24,516 nt of DNA from CAYSRC01 sp964433495 (GTDB lineage: Bacteria > Bacillota > Clostridia > Oscillospirales > Ruminococcaceae), in assembly GCA_964433495.1 (NCBI GenBank), contig CAYSRC010000038.1:1-24516 (forward strand). The letters are read 5' to 3'. A program made the translations under genes and the position numbers. Shown here piece by piece: positions 1 to 7,910 of this stretch. Each line of letters opens with the position of its first letter. The stretch's first letter is position 1. Below the pieces are notes generated by a model. It saw only the letters and a program-made list of their open reading frames with translations, searched no databases and was not told the origin of the DNA.

Positions 1-1
1 C

Positions 2-793
2 TTCGGCGACCGCCGCAAGGAGATGCTGCAGGATATCGCCATCCTCACCGGCGGCAAGGTGATAAGCGAGGAGGTCGGCCTCACCCTTCAGGATACCACG
101 CTTGACGACCTCGGCACCGCCGCAAAGGTCGTCGTCAAGAAGGAGAACACCATCATCATGGGCGGCAAGGGCGACAAGAGCGAGATCGACGCCCGCGTGC
201 ACCAGATCCGTGTCCAGATAGACGAGAGCACCTCCGACTTTGACCGCGAGAAGCTTCAGGAGCGCCTTGCGAAGCTGGCGGGCGGCGTTGCGGTCATCCG
301 CGTGGGCGCGGCGACCGAGGTCGAGATGAAGGAGAAGAAGCTGCGCATCGAGGATGCGCTCTCCGCCACCAAGGCCGCTGTGGCCGAGGGCATCGTCGCG
401 GGCGGCGGCGTCGCGTTTGTCAACGCCACCGAAGCCGTCGCGAAGACGGTCGACGCGATGACCGACGGCGACGAGAAGACGGGCGGCCGCATCGTCCTCG
501 CCGCGCTCGAGGCCCCCGTGCGTCAGATCGCCGCGAACGCCGGGCTCGAGGGCTCGGTCATCGTCGACAAGATCCGCACGAGCGGCAAGATAGGCTACGG
601 CATGAACGTGGTCACCGAGAAGTACGGCGACATGATCGCCGAGGGCATTGTCGACCCGACCAAGGTGTCCCGCAGCGCGCTGCAGAACGCAGCTTCGGTC
701 GCGAGCATGGTTCTCACGACCGAAGCGCTCGTCGCCGACATTCCCGAGGAGAACCCCGCGCCGATGGGCAACCCCGGCATGGGCATGTATTGA
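2..793 (+). CDS. groEL: Chaperonin GroEL, C-terminal part (5' end outside window)
   Basis: This is the 60-kDa subunit of the ATP-driven GroEL/GroES protein-folding chamber in the cytoplasm. The open frame runs from the window edge and begins with FGDRRKEMLQDIAILTGG, the highly conserved GroEL apical-domain segment. It continues through the intermediate and equatorial domains (AVAEGIVAGGGVAFVNA, then the region ending VVTEKYGDMIAEGIVDPTKV), all typical of the family. About 264 residues are visible, roughly the last half of a protein of about 540 residues. The tail is PMGNPGMGMY, a reduced form of the Gly-Met-rich tail that usually ends in GGM repeats. It is followed directly by a strong terminator, so groEL is the last gene of its operon; groES would be expected upstream, outside the window. 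Identity is very secure. Confidence 0.98.
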   Translation, partial: FGDRRKEMLQDIAILTGGKVISEEVGLTLQDTTLDDLGTAAKVVVKKENTIIMGGKGDKSEIDARVHQIRVQIDESTSDFDREKLQERLAKLAGGVAVIRVGAATEVEMKEKKLRIEDALSATKAAVAEGIVAGGGVAFVNATEAVAKTVDAMTDGDEKTGGRIVLAALEAPVRQIAANAGLEGSVIVDKIRTSGKIGYGMNVVTEKYGDMIAEGIVDPTKVSRSALQNAASVASMVLTTEALVADIPEENPAPMGNPGMGMY

Positions 794-821
794 TAGGCTT
801 TCTCTCATATCGAATAATTCT

Positions 822-861
822 GCAAAAGGGGCGTCCGCCGGAAAGCGGGCGCCCCTTTTGC
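822..861 (+). terminator. Intrinsic terminator of groEL
   Basis: A 17-bp stem (822-838 with 845-861, one G-U pair) encloses the loop CGGAAA. The 3' arm ends in CCCCTTTTGC followed by AATT. It lies 28 bases after the groEL stop codon. A second, weaker hairpin (885-896 with 903-913) follows. Confidence 0.85.
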
Positions 862-1283
862 AATTGTGTATAAAGAACAACGGAGCCCCGCTCTGCATCC
901 CCGCAGGCGGGGCCTTTGCGCCCGTTTGGCTTGTTGAAGGAGCGGCGCGGCCCTCAGGGACGCCCCGTCCCCGTTTTGCAGCCCGCTGCAGCCGTTTTTG
1001 CCCGCGGCAGAAAAGCGCGATATTCGGGGGCAAGGCGTGCTATTTCATACAAAAAAACGGTTATTTATGCCGCGGCGGCAAAATTTAAGACGAAAGATGG
1101 TATGCTTAATTCGATAATACGTTCGGGGACGTCGGGCCTCGGGCGTCAGTGTTGCCGCCGGTCTTTGCACGGCCGTTTCGCCGCCCGTGCGATCCGAAAG
1201 CCGTGCGCCGTTTTAGGCGGCCGCAGGGCTTAGGAAACTGCGGCGACAGCTTTAGGCGGCAGAAAAAATCGACGGAGCATGAG
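862..1283. other. Intergenic region between groEL and the CotH gene
   Basis: About 420 bases without a supportable gene. It holds a second hairpin (GCCCCGC at 885-891 with GCGGGGC at 907-913), which may be a backup terminator. An AT-rich patch at 1040-1125 contains GATAAT-like sequence but no convincing -35 partner. The ten-base word TTTAGGCGGC occurs twice, at about 1212 and 1252. The promoter of the following operon presumably lies here, but I cannot place it with confidence. Confidence 0.5.
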
Positions 1284-3647
1284 ATGAGCAACAAACGTTT
1301 ACGCACGCTTTCGGCGGCGGCGGTCGCACTGCTTGCCGTTTTGGCGGCGCTCTATTTCGGGCTGTCCTACCGCTATCACAGGCTTGAGCGGTACATCGAC
1401 GCCCACCCGGGCGAGCAGCTGGTCGAGTTTTGGCCTGGGGACAGCTTTTTCGAGGGCACGGCGCAGCTTGAGATGTCGCTGCCGGGCAGGCTCGGGGACT
1501 ACGCCGAGATAAGGTACACGCTCGACGGCAGCTCGCCGACCTCCGAAAGCCCGCTTTATACCGGCCCCATTACCCTTGACGGCGGGAGCGGCAGGATGTG
1601 CTTCCCGGTGAAGGCGGCGGTTTTTCAGGACGGCGCACAGAGCGTCGTATACACCAAAACCTACTTTCCCTCAGGGACGGCCGCGCTGTCGGACGGCATT
1701 GTGATCGTGTCGCTGTCGGGCGAGCCCGACGACTTTTACGGCGATAAGGGGATACTGGCGCTCGGCGCCGCGACGCCCGAACTCGCCAACGCCGACCCGG
1801 CGCTTCCGCTCGACTACTCGGGACTCAACCGTGCCAACTACTACGGCAGCGGCAGGGAGTGGGAGCGCCCGGTGACGGTGGAGATGCTGACGTCCGAGGG
1901 CGAGCTCATCCTCGCACAACAGGCGGGCATTCGGGTGTTCGGGCGTCTCTCGCGCTCAAACGTGCAAAAGTCGCTGCGGCTCTATGCGCGGAGGGAGTAC
2001 GACCCCGCGCACGGAAGCTTTCGGTCCCCGCTGCTTGTGAGCGGGACGACGTCGGACGGCAGCGAAACCCCGATTGAGCGGTATGACAGGATAGACCTGC
2101 GCAACGGCGGCAACGACTGGGCCATGACGATGCTGGGCGACGCAACGATGCGGATGTTTGCGGCCGAGGCGGGGCTCGCGCCGGTCGGGATGCCAAGACC
2201 CGCGGCGGTGTACATAAACGGGGCGTTTTACGGCCTCGCGTGGATGCAGCCCGACTACTGCGAGAAAAACATCGCCGAGATGTGCGGCCTCGACGCGCCC
2301 GAAAACATACGCGTGGTGGAGACGAACCCGGCCCTTCCGTATGAGGGAAGCATGCGCAGCGAGGAGTATCCCGAGGAGGTCGCGGATTACGAGCGGATGT
2401 ACAACCTCGCGCTCGCGGATTTGACGCAACCACAGAATGTCCGTGCGCTCGAGGAGGCTTTGGATGTCGACAACTTCCTGCTCTACTACGCCGTCGAAAT
2501 GTACAGCGGCAACATGGACTGGCCGAATAACAACCTCAAGGCGTGGCGGTATTTGGACACCGAGGGCGCGGAAGGGGACAACCCCTATGCCGACGGCAGA
2601 TGGCGGTTTCTCTTCTACGATGCTGACAATTCCTACGGAACCTATCACGACCAGGATGACATATTTGACCGTTTGATCGGGCGGAATGAAAGCCCCATGC
2701 TCGCGAGCATCCTGCGCAACGAGGACTACAGGGACAGGTTTTTGAACCTTTGGAGTATGCTGTTGAGCGGGGTGTTCTCGCAAGAAAATGTGAACGAGGT
2801 GATCCGGGGGACAAAGGACCTCATCGAGCCCGAGCTGCTCTACCGCGAGCAGCAGGACCCCGATGAGCTCTGTTTTGACAGAAGCTATCGCACCTTATTG
2901 TACAGGAAGCTCGAGCAGTTCATACGCGGGCGCCCCGCCGAGATCGAGGCGGGCATCGCGCGGTATCTCGGCATTGATATCGAGGACAAATACACGCTGC
3001 ATGTGACCCCGCCCGACAGCGGCGGGACGGTGTATGTAGACGGCCGGGCGCTCGAGCCCGCAGAGGATTTCAGCTGCGCATTTTGGCGCGGCACGTCGGT
3101 TGAGCTCGGCTGTGACACCGCCCGCGGCCTTGAGGTGAGCGGCTGGCAGGTGGACGGCATGCTGCATAAGGGCGCGGTGCTGCGGCTTGCGGCGGGCTCG
3201 GTTGTGTCGGACAGCGTGACGGTGCAGCCTGTCCTCACCCCGTCGGCGGACGCGGGGCTTGCGCTTGCGGCGGTTTCGTACAGAAACGAGCTGGACTTTG
3301 TCGAGGTCGTCAACTGCGGCGTACAACCCCTCTCGACCGACGGCTGCACGCTTGTCAAGAACGGCGGTTCGAGGGTTTATCCGCTGCCCGCGGTGACGCT
3401 GGGGCCCGGCGAGAGCCTGCGCGTTGTCGACGAGAGCAGCGACAGCCTCACGGCCGAGCGGCTGGGCGACTATCTGTCCGACCTCAGCCTCGGGCGGGAC
3501 GACGTCCTCGAGCTTGCGGATGCGGACGGGGGCACCGTCGACGGCGTGGTCTTGCCCGCGAGAAATTCCGGCATGGTGTACCGGCGCAGCGGCTACAGCG
3601 AGCGCTGGGTGTGGACACAGGCGGCAGAGGGGGAGAAAAATGGCTGA
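1284..3647 (+). CDS. Membrane-anchored CotH-kinase family protein with chitobiase-like and lamin-tail domains
   Basis: The predicted protein has 787 residues. An N-terminal hydrophobic segment (about 9-29) after a basic start would export it and probably anchor it. Residues about 54-130 resemble the chitobiase/beta-hexosaminidase C-terminal-like domain (YTLDGSSPT at 78-86, then PLYTGPI). Residues about 200-560 match the CotH kinase fold, with conserved stretches RIDLRNGGND (269-278), GNMDWPNNN (409-417) and WRFLFYDADNSYG (440-452); D412 and D446/D448 are the likely catalytic or metal-binding acids. Residues about 657-765 look like a lamin-tail (LTD) domain. CotH proteins are atypical kinases known from spore coats, but related proteins are widespread at cell surfaces; the substrate here is unknown. 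I chose ATG 1284 because GGAG lies at 1274-1277; the frame is open further upstream without a better start. The 3' end overlaps the next gene by 8 bases, implying translational coupling. Confidence 0.88.
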   Translation: MSNKRLRTLSAAAVALLAVLAALYFGLSYRYHRLERYIDAHPGEQLVEFWPGDSFFEGTAQLEMSLPGRLGDYAEIRYTLDGSSPTSESPLYTGPITLDGGSGRMCFPVKAAVFQDGAQSVVYTKTYFPSGTAALSDGIVIVSLSGEPDDFYGDKGILALGAATPELANADPALPLDYSGLNRANYYGSGREWERPVTVEMLTSEGELILAQQAGIRVFGRLSRSNVQKSLRLYARREYDPAHGSFRSPLLVSGTTSDGSETPIERYDRIDLRNGGNDWAMTMLGDATMRMFAAEAGLAPVGMPRPAAVYINGAFYGLAWMQPDYCEKNIAEMCGLDAPENIRVVETNPALPYEGSMRSEEYPEEVADYERMYNLALADLTQPQNVRALEEALDVDNFLLYYAVEMYSGNMDWPNNNLKAWRYLDTEGAEGDNPYADGRWRFLFYDADNSYGTYHDQDDIFDRLIGRNESPMLASILRNEDYRDRFLNLWSMLLSGVFSQENVNEVIRGTKDLIEPELLYREQQDPDELCFDRSYRTLLYRKLEQFIRGRPAEIEAGIARYLGIDIEDKYTLHVTPPDSGGTVYVDGRALEPAEDFSCAFWRGTSVELGCDTARGLEVSGWQVDGMLHKGAVLRLAAGSVVSDSVTVQPVLTPSADAGLALAAVSYRNELDFVEVVNCGVQPLSTDGCTLVKNGGSRVYPLPAVTLGPGESLRVVDESSDSLTAERLGDYLSDLSLGRDDVLELADADGGTVDGVVLPARNSGMVYRRSGYSERWVWTQAAEGEKNG

Positions 3648-4323
3648 GCGGCGCTTTCGGGTCGACAGGGTCGAGCACAAGTATCTGTTGAGCGCCGAGC
3701 AGGCGTCGGCGCTGTGCGGGCGTCTGCGCGCGGCCCTGCGCGAGGACGCGCACGGCGAGGGAGGCGGCTACCTCGTCAGGAGCCTTTACCTCGACACGCC
3801 GCAGCTTGACGACCTCTGCGACAAGCTCAACGGCGTCTGCGCGAGGAAAAAGATACGGCTTCGCCGCTACGGCGACGGCTCGGACAATGCGTGGCTTGAA
3901 CAGAAGCAGAAATACGCCGAGCGACAGCGAAAGACGTCGCTCGCAATCGGCCTCGAGGGGGCGCGCCTTGTCATAGACGGCGGCGTTCCCCTCCCGCCCG
4001 ATGCGGAGGGGGCGGCTGAGACAGCGGCGGCCCTCGCCCGGCGCAGGCCCTCGCTGCTCATGGAGTACCGGCGCAGGGCGTTTGTGTGGCCGGGGTACGA
4101 CACGAGGATAACCGTCGACAGCGATATACGGTATTCGGGCAGCTTCCTCGACTTTTTCAGCGAACACCCGCGCATGACGCCGCTCGACATGGGGGGCGGC
4201 GCGGTGCTTGAGGTCAAGTACAGCGGCGCGCTCGAGCGCTTTGTCGCCGAGCTCATCTCGCCGTTCTGCGGGGGCAGGCTGTCCTACGGGAAGTATGAGC
4301 GCTGTATGATGAGCTATCTGTAA
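3640..4323 (+). CDS. VTC-domain polyphosphate polymerase family protein
   Basis: The 227-residue protein covers essentially one VTC domain, the triphosphate-tunnel-like fold that makes polyphosphate from ATP in yeast Vtc4. Visible family motifs are RVEHKYLL (10-17), SLYLDTPQLD (48-57), KKIRLRRYG (70-78), LEQKQKY followed by RQRKTS (86-100), MEYRRRAF (141-148), TRITVDSDIRYS (155-166), LEVKYSG (190-196) and KYERCM (218-223). The basic and acidic residues expected to line the tunnel are therefore present by pattern. It has no membrane segment of its own. The start is ATG 3640 with a GAGGGGGAG site just upstream, and it overlaps the CotH gene by 8 bases. Bacterial VTC proteins are commonly encoded beside CotH and DUF4956 genes, as here. 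Polymerase activity is inferred, not shown. Confidence 0.88.
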   Translation: MAERRFRVDRVEHKYLLSAEQASALCGRLRAALREDAHGEGGGYLVRSLYLDTPQLDDLCDKLNGVCARKKIRLRRYGDGSDNAWLEQKQKYAERQRKTSLAIGLEGARLVIDGGVPLPPDAEGAAETAAALARRRPSLLMEYRRRAFVWPGYDTRITVDSDIRYSGSFLDFFSEHPRMTPLDMGGGAVLEVKYSGALERFVAELISPFCGGRLSYGKYERCMMSYL

Positions 4324-4349
4324 CCTGTGGATAAAATACGGAGGGAATA

Positions 4350-5015
4350 ATGAACACTGGCGAACTTTTGACCCTGCTTTCGCTCGGCATGGAGAGCTAC
4401 AGCCCGAGGCAGATCATGGCGGTGCTGTTCGCGGCGCTCGCGGGCGGGGCTTTGATTTTTATCGTATACCGCATCACGGTTGAGGACTCGCTGTACGACC
4501 GCCGCTTTAACGAGGGCAACGTCGTGCTGACGCTGTTGACCGCGGTGATCATGATGATGATCTCGAGCAACATCGTCATCTCGCTGGGTATGGTGGGCGC
4601 GCTGTCCATCGTCCGCTTTCGCACCGCGGTCAAGGAGGCGAGGGACACCATCTACCTGTTTTGGGCGATCGTGCACGGACTGTGTGCGGGCAGCCGCAGC
4701 TTTGTGCTCGCGGCGCTGGCCGACGTGTTTATCGCCCTTGTAGCGGTTGCCCTCGGCTTGAGCGGCAGGTTTGTGTCGGGCTGCTGCACCCTTGTGGTGC
4801 GCGGAGGCGACGGCTTCAGCCCCAAGGCGGCGGAGGCGAGGATAAAGAAAGAGGCCCGCAGCTGCAAGCTGCGAGCCTCGGCGTCGTACGGGGACGAGAC
4901 GGAGTACGTCTTCCGCGTGCGGATGCCCGCGGACAGGCGCGCCGGCCTTGTGCAGACGCTCAGGGCCGAGGACGGCGTCGTGCAGGTGAGCCTCTCGGAG
5001 GTCAACCCCGTCTGA
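4350..5015 (+). CDS. DUF4956 family membrane protein
   Basis: A 221-residue membrane protein that begins 26 bases after the VTC gene, with a GGAGGG site at 4340-4345. Hydrophobic segments are seen at about 21-41, 57-80, 100-113 and 117-137. Between the second and third lies the DUF4956 signature SLGMVGALSIVRFRTAVKEARDT (read at 78-100). The last 75 residues are soluble and mixed alpha/beta, ending in an ACT- or ferredoxin-like pattern (YVFRVRMPADRRAGLVQTL). The family has no assigned biochemical role that I know of. Its constant company with CotH and VTC genes suggests a membrane partner of the polymerase, for example a channel or scaffold; that is inference. Last gene of the operon, followed by a terminator. 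Confidence 0.88.
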   Translation: MNTGELLTLLSLGMESYSPRQIMAVLFAALAGGALIFIVYRITVEDSLYDRRFNEGNVVLTLLTAVIMMMISSNIVISLGMVGALSIVRFRTAVKEARDTIYLFWAIVHGLCAGSRSFVLAALADVFIALVAVALGLSGRFVSGCCTLVVRGGDGFSPKAAEARIKKEARSCKLRASASYGDETEYVFRVRMPADRRAGLVQTLRAEDGVVQVSLSEVNPV

Positions 5016-5069
5016 TGCGGTACTGCGCGGTCGGGGGCTTGGATTGCGGGGACACGCATGCAATGGAGC

Positions 5070-5098
5070 GGCCGCCCGCACGCCGCGGGCGGCCCTTT
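5070..5098 (+). terminator. Intrinsic terminator of the CotH/VTC/DUF4956 operon
   Basis: A perfect 10-bp GC stem (5070-5079 with 5085-5094, loop ACGCC) followed by CTTTAA, 55 bases after the DUF4956 stop. The T tract is short, so efficiency is uncertain. Confidence 0.65.
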
Positions 5099-5110
5099 AA
5101 AGCCTCCCTT

Positions 5111-5190
5111 ACACGCCCCGCATACTCTCGCGGGGCTGACCGAATGTCAGAGGTATGGATATTCGGTACAATTCCCGGGAATATGTGAAC
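5111..5190 (+). repeat. Dispersed palindromic repeat, family A, copy 1
   Basis: An element of about 80 bp. A head reading GCATACTCTCG is followed by a hairpin with arms ACCGAAT (5139-5145) and ATTCGGT (5161-5167), then a tail CGGGAATATGTGAAC ending at 5190. Related copies lie at 21405-21485 (same strand) and 12562-12645 (opposite strand). The hairpin arms differ in sequence between copies but stay complementary. Function unknown; it is not coding. Confidence 0.75.
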
Positions 5191-5192
5191 CG

Positions 5193-5337
5193 CCGAACGT
5201 CGTACCGATTGCGGCCGACCGTTCGGTAAGGGAGCCCCGAGATCGAGGGTCTCAAGGGCGAGAACGAAAGCCCGAGGGAAGGGGCCCGTTAATGCCCTCC
5301 TTACCGCGCGCCGTACCGATTGCGCGCGGTAAGGGAG
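5193..5337 (+). repeat. Dispersed palindromic repeat, family B, two copies
   Basis: Two related units share the word CGTACCGATTGCG in the loop and end in GGTAAGGGAGCC. The first has arms CCGAACG (5193-5199) and CGTTCGG (5220-5226). The second has a perfect 10-bp stem TTACCGCGCG (5301-5310) with 5323-5332. A third copy sits at 12841-12894. The stem sequences differ while the loop and right flank are conserved. The stretch between the two copies holds no gene. Confidence 0.7.
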
Positions 5338-5399
5338 CCTAAAGATGGGGCAAAAGCCTGAGGGAAGGGCCCCTAAAGGTCTAAGACGCAAAGCGAGAA

Positions 5400-5436
5400 A
5401 AAGCGGCGGCGGAGCCGAAAGCTCCGCCGCCGCTTT
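5400..5436 (-). terminator. Intrinsic terminator of the P-type ATPase gene
   Basis: A perfect 16-bp stem (5400-5415 with 5421-5436, loop CGAAA). Read on the minus strand the stem runs into a five-T tract (A bases 5398-5402 on the plus strand), about 80 bases after the ATPase stop. On the plus strand it could also back up the upstream operon's terminator. Confidence 0.85.
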
Positions 5437-5514
5437 GCGCCCGCCCCGAAACAGCCGGTCGCGGTTAATCGCGGGTGCTTATGCTGTCAAAAAACAGTAG
5501 ATTCCCGCCGCCCG

Positions 5515-7845
5515 TCAAGCCCCTTTTCTGCCGCCGATTTTGGCCGTCGCGCGGGTGCACAGCGCGCCGACGGCGACGTTGAGGGGTGCGGCGGCGGCGC
5601 ACAGCAGCGCCATGTCGCGGGTAAGGGGCACGGCGGAAAAGAGCGCGGGGAACAGGATAAGCGCCGCGGCAAAGGCGCAAGCGAGCGACAGGAACATTGC
5701 CGCGCGCACCGCGCTCAGCGGGAGGCAGACGCAGAACAGGTGTCTGAAGCCGTTAAAGCCGGTGAGAAGCAGCGCCACGGTGGAGGCCTGCGCGGGCGAC
5801 AGGCCCATGGGCTGCCGCAGGGCGCTGAGCACAATCATGCAGAACACCGCGCCGAGCGCTCCCGACAGCGAGCGCGCGAGCACCGCGTCGAAAAAGCCGC
5901 CGCGCGGCCTTGCAAAGTTGGGCTCGAGCGCCAAAAGAAAGGAGGGCAGGCCGATAGTCAGGCTGCTTATCAGCGTCATTTGGACGGGCTCGAACGGGTA
6001 GGCAAACGGCAGAAAAAGGAAGAAAAACGCCGTGAACGCGCTGAAGATCGTCTTTGTCAGGAAGAGGGAGGACGAGCGGCTGAGGTTGTTGATGCACCGT
6101 CTGCCCTCGGCGACAATGTGCGGCATGGCCGAAAAGTCGTTGTCGGTCAGCACGACGCTGCTGACGTTCCGTGCCGCGTCGCTGCCCGAGGCAAGGGAGA
6201 TGCTGCAATCGCACGCCTTGAGGGCGAGCACGTCGTTGACACCGTCGCCCGTCATGCCGACGGTGTGCCCGGCGGCCTTGAGCGCCTTTACAATGGCCAG
6301 CTTTTGCCGCGGCGTCACCCTGCCGAAGACGGTACAGCGCAGCGCGGCGTCCCGTATCCCGTCGTCGTCCGTCACAAGGCTCATGTCCACACAGTTGTCG
6401 GCGCCGGGAAGGCCCGCGCGCCGGGCGACGGCCGACACGCTCTCGGGGTTGTCGCCCGAGATGACGCGCAGCGAAACCTCCTCGCGCGCAAAGAATTCGA
6501 GCGTCTCGCGGACGCCGTCGCGTATGCGCTCGTCGAGCAGGACGACGCCCGCCGCCTCAAAGTCGGTCGGCAGCGTGTCGCCCAAAAGGCCGCCCTGCGA
6601 CACCGCGACCGTCACCGCGCGGCAGCCCTTAAGCGTATAGGGGCGCGTGAGCGCGTCGAGCGTGCCGCGGTCGACGCCCGGGATAAATTCGGCCGCGCCG
6701 ACGCACACCGTGCCGACCCCCGCAAGGCGGGCGGCGCTGAGCTTGCGCTCGGACGAGAAGGGGAGGGAAGCGTCCGCGCGCAGCACCTCGCCGTCAAAGG
6801 CGCCGTTGAGGGCGTCGGCCGTCGCGTTTGTGTCCCCCGCGGCGGCGCACACCGAGGCGGCCATGCGCCGCACCTCGCCCTCAGAAAAGCGCCCCAAAGG
6901 GAGGACGCTGTTCAGCGTGAGCGCCGGCTCGGTGAGGGTGCCCGTCTTGTCGATGCACAGCACGTCGACGTGCGCAAGCGTCTCGACAGAGGTCAGCTCG
7001 CGCACAAGCGCACCGCGGCGGCCGAGGCGCAGCACGCTGACGGCGAGAACCATGCTCGTCAGCAGCACAAGCCCCTCGGGGACCATCCCGACGAGGGCGG
7101 CGACCGTCCTGACGGCACTGTCGCTGAGGGAGAGGCCGCTCAGCAGATGCTGGCGGGCAAACAGCAGCAGGCCCGCGGGCGCCACGGCGACGCCGACCGC
7201 TTTGATGATCTTGTCCGTCCCGGCGGTGATCTCCGAGACGGGTCTGCGCCGGCGTTTTGCCTCGAGGGACAGCGCGCCCGAAAAGCTGTGCGCGCCCACC
7301 CGCAGCGCCCGCGCAAGGCACCGGCCCGACTCGACAAAGCTGCCCGAGATGAGCTCGTCGCCCGCCCCGCGCCTCACCGAGCGCGACTCGCCCGTCACGA
7401 CCGACTCGTTCACCTCGCACGCGCCGTTAAGGATGAGCGCGTCGCAGCAGATCTGCGAGCCGCGGGAGAGCGCCATGACGTCGTCGACGACGACCTCGTC
7501 GACCGGGATGTCGACGGTGCGCCCGTCCCGCACGACCGAGACGCGCGGGTCGCTGATGAGCGACAGCCTGTCGGCAAGGCGCTTTGCCCGAAGCTCCTGA
7601 AAGGAGCCGATGAAGGCGTTGCAGAGGATGACCCCCATGAACAGCGCGTTTTTAGGCGAGCCCGCCGCCAAAACAACCGCCGCGAGCGCGAGGTTGAGTG
7701 CGTTGAACGGCGTCGCCACACAGCGCAGCAGGATGCGCAGGTAGCTGTCGCTGCTCTTTTGCGATATTTTGTTCACAAGCCCGCGCGCTTTGCGCTCTGC
7801 AGCCTCGGCCGAGCTCAGGCCGAGGCCGCTTATCTCTGTTTCCAT
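5515..7845 (-). CDS. Cation-translocating P-type ATPase (CtpE-like)
   Basis: A 776-residue P-type ATPase of the cytoplasmic membrane that couples ATP hydrolysis to ion transport. In order: actuator domain with the dephosphorylation loop TGES (151-154); membrane helix M4 with PEGL (256-259); phosphorylation motif DKTGTLT with the aspartate at 299; nucleotide-binding region (KGCRA near 406-410); hinge MTGDGVND (531-538); and about six C-terminal helices (590-765). There is no heavy-metal-binding N-terminus and no CPC motif, which argues against a copper or zinc pump. The VPEGL motif in M4 and overall layout resemble CtpE-type ATPases, linked to calcium in mycobacteria; substrate assignment is tentative. 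Start ATG 7845 has a GGAGGG site at 7852-7857. It appears to be a single-gene transcription unit ended by the hairpin at 5400-5436. Confidence 0.9.
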   Translation of the reverse strand: METEISGLGLSSAEAAERKARGLVNKISQKSSDSYLRILLRCVATPFNALNLALAAVVLAAGSPKNALFMGVILCNAFIGSFQELRAKRLADRLSLISDPRVSVVRDGRTVDIPVDEVVVDDVMALSRGSQICCDALILNGACEVNESVVTGESRSVRRGAGDELISGSFVESGRCLARALRVGAHSFSGALSLEAKRRRRPVSEITAGTDKIIKAVGVAVAPAGLLLFARQHLLSGLSLSDSAVRTVAALVGMVPEGLVLLTSMVLAVSVLRLGRRGALVRELTSVETLAHVDVLCIDKTGTLTEPALTLNSVLPLGRFSEGEVRRMAASVCAAAGDTNATADALNGAFDGEVLRADASLPFSSERKLSAARLAGVGTVCVGAAEFIPGVDRGTLDALTRPYTLKGCRAVTVAVSQGGLLGDTLPTDFEAAGVVLLDERIRDGVRETLEFFAREEVSLRVISGDNPESVSAVARRAGLPGADNCVDMSLVTDDDGIRDAALRCTVFGRVTPRQKLAIVKALKAAGHTVGMTGDGVNDVLALKACDCSISLASGSDAARNVSSVVLTDNDFSAMPHIVAEGRRCINNLSRSSSLFLTKTIFSAFTAFFFLFLPFAYPFEPVQMTLISSLTIGLPSFLLALEPNFARPRGGFFDAVLARSLSGALGAVFCMIVLSALRQPMGLSPAQASTVALLLTGFNGFRHLFCVCLPLSAVRAAMFLSLACAFAAALILFPALFSAVPLTRDMALLCAAAAPLNVAVGALCTRATAKIGGRKGA

Positions 7846-7881
7846 CCGAAACCCTCCGAAAAAAAGATGTGGGGATAGGGT

Positions 7882-7910
7882 ATCATCCCTTCTTCAACAT
7901 TTTTTAACAA
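7882..7910 (-). promoter_or_regulatory. Possible promoter of the P-type ATPase gene
   Basis: On the minus strand TTGTTA (7905-7910) and GATGAT (7882-7887) are 17 bases apart, each matching consensus at four of six positions, within an AT-rich patch just upstream of the ATPase. Weak match, so low confidence. Confidence 0.3.

Noticed and set aside
1149..1283. Longer N-terminus for the CotH protein (start at 1149)
   Set aside because: The extra 45 residues are basic and would bury the signal/anchor segment; ATG 1284 has its own GGAG site and puts the anchor at the N-terminus.
1956..2783. Long minus-strand open frames across the CotH gene, and others like them across VTC, obg, dnaG, dgt and lysS
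   Set aside because: All are opposite-strand or out-of-frame shadows of recognised genes, with arginine/histidine-rich products typical of GC-rich antisense reading.
5096..5340. CRISPR array (repeated units with palindromes)
   Set aside because: Units are not regularly spaced, differ in length and sequence, have no unique spacers of constant size, and no cas gene is present.
5740..7878. A 712-codon plus-strand open frame opposite the P-type ATPase
   Set aside because: It is the antisense shadow of a clear P-type ATPase in GC-rich DNA. Its product is a low-complexity R/A/H-rich string with no domain or ribosome binding site.
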